From: Lateolabrax maculatus
Taxonomy: Eukaryota; Chordata; Actinopteri; Acropomatiformes; Lateolabracidae
Length of the DNA: 64,000 bases
Assembly (NCBI GenBank): GCA_031216445.1
Contig: CM062199.1
Location: forward strand, 11,573,501-11,637,500
Direction of reading: 5' to 3'
Below, piece after piece: positions 57,101-64,000 of the stretch (positions are counted from its first letter, which is position 1; every line of letters starts with the position of its first letter). The notes beneath the pieces were generated by a model. That model was not told the origin of the DNA and searched no databases. It saw nothing but the letters and a program-made list of their open reading frames with translations. The translations under genes and the position numbers were made by a program.

Positions 57101-60100
57101 TTCATTTGGTGAAAAAAATGAATCAACATTCCTCTGGCACTGTTCTCCAGTGGAAGGCTCGTAGCTCTTGCCACACGCCAGAGCCCCGGGGCCGCTGCAG
57201 GCTAGGCTGCAGTTACACTGACCTGCGGGAAAAAAAACGTTTTATTTTATTTCTTGCACAAGGCATTTGTCACATTATAGAAGACAAATGTGTGCTTTTT
57301 TTAGCAGCATACTGACTCTTTCAGTCTTCAAAGGGGATTTTCTGACACTGAGCTCTTAGACCGTGAATTGCCTGTAACATGGTTCTGAAGTTGTACTCAC
57401 ACTCCAAAGTTATTTCTAACTCTACACTCAGTGAAAAGCCTCTGGGTTTGATTTGGATAGACCAGGACCCAGTCCTGTTCCGGTTATAATCATCACCTTC
57501 ATTGGGACACTGGGCAGCCTCAACATTCACCTAGAGAAAAGAGACTTTATTATTATAATGATTTGTATTTTTTCTAAGAGCAAAAAATGACTCATGACAT
57601 CATATAAGGGAGTGGTTCCTAATGTGCAATATATCCGTGTTAATTTTGCTGACCTGTACGACCAAGGAGTTTCCATTCATGATGTTACCGAATGTGATGT
57701 TAACTCCCGCTGGCACAGAGCTGGTTTCCATAGTCAGCTCTGTGATAGGCTGGCCTGTAGGCATGGTGATAGTGAGAGGGAAGGACTGGCTCACACCCGG
57801 CCTCAAACGGAGGGAGACCTCCTGGGGCTGGATGAACAGAGGCTTGACAGTCGCTGGCTCAGTGCTGCAGAGGTTCAGTAGCCACCAGCAAAAAGGTCAA
57901 TACCTTAGAAGCCATTGCAGTCTTGAACAAATAGTGACACTGTGTAGCACCAGTGTCACATCAGTTATCAGGGTATTTTGGTGTTGCACTCGCTGTTAGT
58001 GATTCAAGCTGATAAGACATTGTTTTACCTGTCAGACTTGACTACTGTTTACCTGCTGTCATTCTTGACGATCTGCACCCTGCCCCGAGGATTATACATA
58101 TAACGTTTACGACAGCCAGCCCTCAGCAGACCCTTCGTGGTATGGCAGCGGATGTTAGAGCGAGGGGCGGTGCACCAAGCACACTCAGGGCCAGACTGGA
58201 TGCACTCGTCGCAGTTGGAGGCAGATGTGAGACACGTCTGTTCTTCGGCCCAGCTGGGACACAACAGAACCAGAACCAGAACCAGGAGCAGGCAGAGACA
58301 AAGCAGCTTCACAGCCATCCTGCAGCTAAAATAAAGCATTGGGATTATGTACTTATTATCAATATAATAAAATAAAGGATGTAAGTACAAAAGTTTAAAA
58401 GAAATACAGTTTTATACGTTAAATAGGCCAACTTTTAGTACGTTAACTTACTAAAATGTGTTTATTTTGTGTGTGTTTTTTTTCCATATCTTTCTTTACT
58501 TGCTTTGTAAAGTCATATTTATCCCCTGCATGGACAACTCATGTTTATTAATATTCACTTGTCTCCTCTGTTTAATGGGCCACACTTTAAAATTAAGATA
58601 AAGAATAACATAGGCAAAATATGACACATCCTTTAGCTTTATTATACTACTAAATGGTAAAGATGCCAGCCTGGAGTCAGGTCTGTTGCATCTTTTTGTT
58701 AATTTAGAGTTTTACTACGATTTGATGTAAACACGTCAAATATAATATATACCTACATATCTCTTTGACAAGGATAGAATCCATAGAAACTATATTTTGG
58801 CCTAAAATTGAAAAAACAAACTTAAGCAGGACTATAATTATTAAGTGACTGATGCAACAAGTAGTCTTATTTACTTGTTACTGTGCTTAGTTCTACACTT
58901 TGCTTTTTGTGTCTAACAGCATATTTCATTCATTATTTTCTGGTTTTGTAATTAATTATGTGTTGAATAAACTAAAACACAAATACAGAGCAGTGCTGGT
59001 ACATTACCTGTAAGTATTGAAAGCTTTCTGTGTTGTGGCTGCGTCTTGGGGTTATCTACCTCTGCACACTGTGACACACTATAGTTATATATCGGCTGGT
59101 TGTGAATCCCAGGATGCAGCATCTGATCACTGGTCCTGATTGGTGGGGCTGTTGTTAGTGTCTAATCTGTCTTTAGAAAACAAACAGAAGTTCAGTGTGC
59201 TTGATTTCACAAGACGAGCTTTTCATTGGTTAGGTCTTTCACCACAAATATTTACTGGTCAGAGTCAACTATTTAAACTGCAGTCATCCAAATGTAGTTC
59301 TGCACAGACAGATTCACATGCACATATAAATGTTATATAAAGCCATGCATCAGTTACTACAAAACATTTAAGTCATCTTAATCTTGAAAACTTGAAATTT
59401 TGAATGAAGATGTTCTCAAAGCATTTGCGTCCACTATCACGGATCAGAGTACATGTTCCAGTGTTTTATAAAGCGGCTAATCCCCCCCCCCACCCCCCAT
59501 TTCTCCACAGTCTTTGAAAGCCATCGTGACCCCGCAGTCCCTGTTGGTCTTGGATTTTCGTGGTCTTGGATTGGAGCGTTGGTTGGTACTGGACCTGGCC
59601 CCTCAGCTAGCATCACAGACGCACTCTCTGCCCTTCGAGTTCAGAGCACTGGAGGCCATACTGCAGCACAAGGTGAGACAGAAACACTGTGTGACTGTGT
59701 ACTTAAGCATGGTGTAACCTACATAAAACCTGCCTGCAGATTGACGACCTCCACGAGACTCTGTTCTGAGATAATGTGAAGCATAGTTGTCCTTCTCTGT
59801 GTCTTTCTGTATCCGTGTCAACAGGTGAACACTCTACAAGCTCGGCTGAATGATGTCGAACCAGTAATACTGGACACATTGGAATCATTAGTGGACCCTA
59901 AAATCCTTTCTGCTGACAGAAGCAAACTACATGTACTGCTGCAGAACAGCAAGAGGTAAAGCACACAACCCAATACACTGACATAGTTTCTAAATGTAGT
60001 ATACATGACGGTAGATTGCATCAGGATTGCAATGCTTCTCTGTATTATGGATATGAGGAACTGGGTCAGCATCTCTGGGACTGGACTGCTTTTCATCAAT

Positions 60101-63100
60101 CAAAATAGTCCCTAATCATGTGTGTGCGTCTGAAGGTTCAGGCTCAACATGGCCAGGTCAAACCTAACATTTACTGCACAAATTCACATACTTTGTTTTG
60201 TCTGTCTCTCTAATTTTTTCCTCACCTCTCTTGTGCCTTTTGACAGCTTATCAGAGTTGGAGACAGACATAAAAGTTTTTAAGGATTCCTTGCTGAAGAT
60301 TTTGGATGAGGACGAGATCATTGAAGAACTCTGTCTGACGAAGTGGACGGACCCAAGAGTTTTGTATGTTACACATGCACTCACATACACTCACATGAAT
60401 GCTAAAAGGAGTTCTCTTTAAAGCTTCTTTTTAGGCCCGGTCAGTGGCTGCGGTAAGAGATAAGAAAGTCAGACAGTTAGACAAGAAGTTCTACAACGAA
60501 CGCACACTGCTCACACAGGCATTGTCTCCCAGACCTAAGACTTTGTTGATCCCCAGGTGTCTAATTCTTTTTCCCCTTTGTACTTTGTTTTTCTATACAA
60601 TTGTTGTCATTGGTTGGAGTTGGGGCTTAGGTTAGGTTAGACGTCACAGAGATAACTGGTTGGGGTTAGGTAAAAGTTAGGTTGAGTTTATAAATCCCAG
60701 TAACAACTGGTTGGGGATTTATTTTGGTTCAGGTTAACACTTGTGTTTTGTTTCTGCTGCATGTGTTTACTTGGAAATTAACGTTTTTTTTTTTTATCTT
60801 TATTTATTTTATTTTCTTATTTTCTGACCTTATTGAGACCTAATTCTAGAGAATACAAGCAGTAACCCATCCCTTTGCCGCAAACTAGACTTACTAACAT
60901 TTGATGACGGTGACAAAATACAAAATGACCACAAAGCACTCGTATTACACCAATTCATTCACGGACAAAGGAATCACAGATATATGTTGCATGCATAACT
61001 GACTTCTGAAACATCTCATTAGTTCAATATCATAATAATTGAATTGGGGAAAAGTCCTGATGTATAATAATGATAAAACAACGTTGTAGATGTATCCAGG
61101 AGCCCAAACAGAACATTGGAGGTTAAAGAAAAGAAAACCTCAAAATGTCCGACCACGAAGGGACTCGAACCCTCAATCTTCTGATTCGAAGTCAGACGCC
61201 TTATCCATTAGGCCACGCGGTCAGGTGAAATAATGAGGAAACAATGGAAACCCACAATTGGAACATAGGCAAGCTTTTACACTAGTATTTCTGTCGTATT
61301 TATAATTTTCTCTCTGGTGTGAATACATTTAACGAGCGGTGAAGGATTGATATTACGCGACAAGTCAAAGTTTTTGGAGGATTTTAAGGTGCAGCGCCTG
61401 TTTGGAGCGCGTGGTCGTGTGGAAAGGGTCGATAGCGTGACTCCCGGAAGTGCTGCTTGTTGCAACAACACTCCGCAGTTATAAAGTAGACCGCGGATCT
61501 GTGCGGTAGATGTACTGTGGTTAGATCGTTTTACTCAAGAAAAACAAAGTGAGTACTTTTTGTATCACTGCCGATACCAACGTCCCCAGTTAAAGAGAGG
61601 CTGAAAAGTAAAAATCCCTAAAAATAAATCACTAAATCTGACCCACAAAGTCGCAGTGACATAACCACCGGGGATATGAAGTAGAGCATGGATTTAATTA
61701 GAGGAGGTATGAATTTCAAATTGGCGTATTAGTTGCTTGCTTTGACATAAGCACCAGGGTTATAAAGTATAATGGATTTAAATAGTGGAGATATTTTGCC
61801 GGCGGTAACTTTATTAATGTCATAAATAAGTATGGCAAACTCACCCAATTTATATCCAGTATCCAACAGTAAAAGTGAACTGCAGTCAAGTGCACTGGTT
61901 CCATGTCTATCCCAGCTTTATTAATATTAAAATTAGTTTTACTTGCTTTCTGGTCAGATTAAAATTGTGACCATTTGATCTGCTGAAAAATGCTGTTGTA
62001 TTTTGTAGGGTTTTTTATCATTGAAGAAAATAAGTTTTACATTAAAAATAGTTTAGTTACATTTCAAAATATAAATGGTAATTCTGTTTGCAGAAGGGTT
62101 TGGTAACTACCTGGCCTTTTTTAAACATACAGATTTATGTGTGTTTTTGTGTATGAACATATGTCTGTCTGCCTTTCTAGTGAGGAAAGCAGTTTGGGTA
62201 TTGACCACGCTGAGGAGATGGAGCTGTTATTGGAAAATTACTATATGCAGGTAGTGCCCAACTTGCTCAAAATGTAAAGCAGAGTGAGCTGTTGCTTGTG
62301 TTGAGTGTTCATGCAATGACTGTGAACTGCTCCACACAGGCTGAGGAGCTGGGGAACAAGGCCAGAGAGCTGAAAGGGTTGATTGACGACTCTGAAAGTG
62401 TCATCTTTATCAATCTGGACAGGTACACACACACACACACACACTGGGTATACAGTATCCTTTACGTATCTTATGTATCCTTTAAGACCCATAAAAGACC
62501 TACTTTAAATCCTCTTGAAACAAAATGACTTGCTGGCTTTACATGTGTTATCTGTTTTATTCCAGCCATCGTAACGTGATGATGCGCTTGAATCTGCAAC
62601 TCACGATGGGTTCCTTCTCCCTCACCTTATTCGGTCTGATAGGTGTGGCCTTTGGAATGAATTTGACGTCGTCCTTCGAGGAGGTGAGACAGCTTCCAGC
62701 TAAAGAATTGTATCACATCTAGAGTTTGACAGTTGCTGTTTACAGCTTCTCAATTGTCTTGTCTAAATTTTATATTGTTGTAAGACTTTTTGGCTATGTC
62801 CTGACACACAGGTTGTCTGAGTTTGTATGATTTTCCCCATGTACATTTGTCATATGTGTATTTATTCATTTTGGTCCATGTATCTTTTTGTGCATACTAA
62901 TCTTTTTGTATGTTTATACCCACATACAGTATATTCATGTGTCTGTTTGTTTGTGTTTATTACCAGGACCCTCGTGTTTTCTGGCTGGTAACAGGCTTCA
63001 TGTTCTTGGGAAGCGGGATGATCTGGAGACGACTGCTGTCCTTCCTGGGTCGACATCTAGAGCCGTCATTACCCCCACTAGTAATACAAACACACACACA

Positions 63101-63358
63101 CACAAACATTAGCCTTTCACCATTTTTTTTTTCATTAAATGCTTAAACCTGTGGCACTATGGCACGTCATATGTCATCACCACTCTTCACCCTAAATTGC
63201 TGATATAAATGACTGAACATTCTTTTATTTAATAGCGCCAGATTAAAGAGGGGTTGAGGATCAAGTCCTTAGTGTAATTTCTCCTGTTTGTGATACAGAT
63301 CCCTCCAGTTTGGAAGAGAAATCTGAAAGCATCAGACACTAAGTCGGGAGTCAGATGA
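54179..63358 (+). CDS. mrs2: MRS2 mitochondrial magnesium channel
   Basis: MRS2 is a CorA-type pentameric Mg2+ channel of the inner mitochondrial membrane. Exons: 54179-54518, 55523-55587, 55761-55797, 56160-56272, 59511-59672, 59825-59955, 60247-60363, 62181-62250, 62340-62422, 62566-62683, 62967-63080, 63299-63358. These sum to 1410 nt, or 469 aa (human 443). Motifs include KKTELCQELSLQARDLRFQH, LPFEFRALEAILQ, SLSELETDIKVFKDSLL, DHAEEMELLLENYY, INLDSHRNVMMRLNLQL, the selectivity motif GMN at residues 403-405 after TM1, and TM2 (VFWLVTGFMFLGSGMIWRRLL without its last residue). The first coding exon supplies an Arg-rich, mostly acid-poor presequence of about 110 residues; its phase (1) matches the next exon, but its identity rests on splice logic only. 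Intron 5 and intron 8 host genes on the other strand. Confidence 0.93.
54273..54345 (-). repeat. tRNA-like (SINE-type) segment inside mrs2 coding exon
   Basis: Read on the - strand, this 73-nt stretch starts GGCACGGTGCACC, has an A-box-like CTCAGCGGGTAGAGC and a perfect-looking B box GGTTCGAGTCC. Acceptor, D and T stems pair only in part, so it is not an intact tRNA. It resembles the tRNA-derived head of fish SINEs. On the + strand it encodes part of the mrs2 presequence. Confidence 0.5.
54519..55522 (+). other. Intron of mrs2, no gene seen
   Basis: 1 kb of AT-rich sequence without recognisable features. Confidence 0.6.
56578..56613 (-). pseudogene. Relic of integrin beta-tail, out of frame
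   Basis: Directly after the stop of the nested integrin-like gene, a different frame reads CVECRAFGTEVKKDK (overlapping the stop by a few bases), matching the conserved beta-subunit stretch C-x-x-C-x-x-F before the beta-tail. It ends at a donor-like AA|GTGAGA (GT at 56577-56576 on the + numbering). I found no following tail or transmembrane exon between here and 55798. This shows that the ancestor encoded a longer integrin. Confidence 0.65.
56614..58318 (-). CDS. Integrin-beta-like protein lacking the betaI domain, secreted
   Basis: Coding exons on the - strand are 58318-58053, 57864-57654, 57530-57401, 57222-56943 and 56824-56614, giving 365 aa with all phases matching. Residues 1-24 are a signal peptide (MAVKLLCLCLLLVLVLVLL). 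A PSI domain follows (CLTSASNCDECIQSGPECAW). Then comes a hybrid-domain start (FIQPQEVSLRLRPGVSQSF) that runs, within one exon, straight into the hybrid-domain end (CPNEG...RGFSLSVELEITLEC). The roughly 240-residue betaI domain with its MIDAS metal site is therefore missing. Four I-EGF modules follow (CGKSYEP..., CSGRGNC, CECNNFDC, CGGNGKCECGECICDDDW, CNNRGLCQCGICKC). The frame stops at CEYCPVC, with no beta-tail, membrane helix or NPxY tail. It lies wholly inside mrs2 intron 5. Most similar to beta1/beta2/beta3-type subunits; orthology is uncertain. Confidence 0.87.
58319..59007 (-). other. 5' UTR intron of the nested integrin-like gene
   Basis: Donor GTAATG at 59007 and acceptor CAG at 58322-58320 (or TAG seven bases upstream) define a 0.7-kb AT-rich intron. 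No other content. Confidence 0.6.
59084..59093 (-). promoter_or_regulatory. TATA box of the nested integrin-like gene
   Basis: On the - strand GATATATAAC lies about 75 bases upstream of a clean donor (CAG|GTAATG at 59008/59007). A start near 59060 would give a non-coding first exon of about 50 bases, spliced to the ATG exon. The box is inside mrs2 intron 5 and oriented against mrs2, which supports an independent promoter. Confidence 0.55.
61142..61145 (-). terminator. Pol III terminator of tRNA-Arg
   Basis: On the - strand TTTT occurs six bases past the tRNA 3' end, with a second TTTTCTTTT further on. This is the usual Pol III stop. Confidence 0.75.
61151..61222 (-). tRNA. tRNA-Arg (anticodon TCG)
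   Basis: The 72-nt - strand sequence folds as a full cloverleaf. The acceptor is GACCGCG/CGTGGTC with one G-T pair. The D arm is GCCTAATGGATAAGGC. The anticodon arm is TCTGA-CTTCGAA-TCAGA with TCG at the centre. The T arm is GAGGG-TTCGAGT-CCCTT. A-box and B-box promoters are intact and there is no intron. It lies antisense in mrs2 intron 8, transcribed by Pol III. Confidence 0.97.
61440..61548 (+). promoter_or_regulatory. Promoter-like patch with possible first exon in mrs2 intron 8
   Basis: An ETS-type CCGGAAGTG (61444-61452) is followed by TTATAAAG (61479-61486) in a CpG-enriched island within an AT-rich intron. A donor-like GTGAGT starts at 61549. A transcript starting near 61510 could splice to mrs2 exon 9, whose first in-frame ATG (MELLLENYY) would give an N-truncated channel, or it could be an unrelated RNA. 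Only the motifs are visible. Confidence 0.3.
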
Positions 63359-64000
63359 TGTTCTACCTCCGCACTGTGAAATGCCACAAACCTCCTACAC
63401 ACTCAGCAGCTTTAAAGACAATCGTTTTACCACCCTGGACCTCCTGATTTCTCTACAAAGGCTGGAGATGCCTACAGCAGAGGTTAAAGCTGCTTCCAAA
63501 TGTCTGGAGTCTACAGTGTGTACTTCTGTGTCCCCATGATTTTAATTCTTTCATCTTCATATATGTGGATACAACATGTAGGCACAGAGTAAATTTCTGT
63601 GATCACTGGTTTTTGAGCCCGTGGATGGATGCATGGAACAGATAGCCCAACTAACATGATAACCACCTTACATGCTGCTCTATGTTCCTTCATTTGATAG
63701 ATGAAAAAGGCGTGTTTAAAGGATTAAATCGTATTAATTTAATTTAAATAAATGTGAACCAAATTAATGTGTGAAGTCTATTGTTAAAGTTTATAAAGTG
63801 TTCTTTCCTTTGTTATCAGTAATGTACGTAGAATTTGCCTTTGTCAAGCTGAGAGGTTACAGTGCGTAACATTGTAACATCAGACTGACAATAAGGACTT
63901 TTTTTTTAACCCAAAGCAACCCATGCCTTACAGGATATCACAAAATAAATCAGAGGAGTCTTTGGTTGAACTGGTCAAAGCTGATAGACTTATGCAACAT
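63359..64000 (+). other. mrs2: mrs2 3' UTR and flank
   Basis: After TGA at 63356-63358, AATAAA signals occur at 63747-63752 and 63944-63949. No further gene is seen before the window ends. Confidence 0.7.

Larger units (their letters stand above)
60364..62180 (+). other. Intron 8 of mrs2
   Basis: 1.8 kb holding a tRNA gene on the - strand (61151-61222), a CpG-enriched promoter-like patch (61375-61548) and an unassigned open segment with splice-like edges (60435-60556). A GTTAGGTTAGG-type stretch lies near 60630-60690. The remainder is AT-rich. Confidence 0.6.

Noticed and set aside
60630..60690. GTTAGG-like repeats resembling telomeric sequence
   Set aside because: Only a few degenerate units with no tandem regularity.
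1..64000. CRISPR arrays, operons, phage or viral genes
   Set aside because: None seen. The window is ordinary vertebrate nuclear DNA with introns and microsatellites.

Overview
This window is vertebrate nuclear DNA and almost certainly comes from a teleost, probably a percomorph fish. The evidence is short GT-AG introns next to multi-kilobase ones, many (GT)n/(CA)n microsatellites, a Tc1-type element, and copies of AT-rich interspersed repeats that I recognise as common in percomorph genomes. There is nothing prokaryotic: no operons and no CRISPR array.

Layout. Positions 669-39077 (+ strand) hold nearly all of ptk2, focal adhesion kinase 1. At least 31 coding exons join in frame to 1085 codons: FERM domain, Y397-type autophosphorylation linker, tyrosine kinase, proline-rich linker and FAT domain. 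Its 5' non-coding exons lie upstream of the window. Three microexons match known alternative or neuronal FAK inserts: box 6 (8418-8435), box 7 (11074-11094) and the PWR insert (36209-36217). On the - strand, 42069-44369 encodes a small GPI-anchored Ly6/uPAR-type protein, and 47437-52556 encodes clptm1l (17 exons, 535 aa). The + strand from about 53.9 kb to 63.4 kb carries mrs2, the mitochondrial inner-membrane Mg2+ channel (469 aa, GMN motif). Two genes sit antisense inside mrs2 introns: an unusual integrin-beta-like gene (coding 56614-58318) and a tRNA-Arg(TCG) gene (61151-61222).

The most unusual item is the nested integrin-beta-like gene. It has a signal peptide, PSI domain, both halves of the hybrid domain and four I-EGF modules, but the betaI (ligand-binding) domain that normally interrupts the hybrid domain is absent. 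The reading frame stops just before the beta-tail, so there is no transmembrane segment. An out-of-frame relic of the beta-tail follows the stop. All splice junctions keep frame and a TATA box lies upstream, so I read it as a secreted integrin-beta derivative or, less likely, a very young pseudogene.

Other points of interest: a roughly 290-340-codon Ser/Pro/His-rich open segment in ptk2 intron 21 behind a strong, phase-matched acceptor; a possible internal ptk2 promoter and first exon near 31.8 kb; an mrs2 uORF whose TGA overlaps the main ATG; a tRNA-like segment inside the mrs2 presequence exon; and a promoter-like patch in mrs2 intron 8. Apart from the likely Ly6-PTK2 synteny shared with human 8q24.3, I see no sign that these genes act in one pathway. 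All exon coordinates were derived by eye from splice consensus, reading phase and remembered family sequence, not by alignment software.
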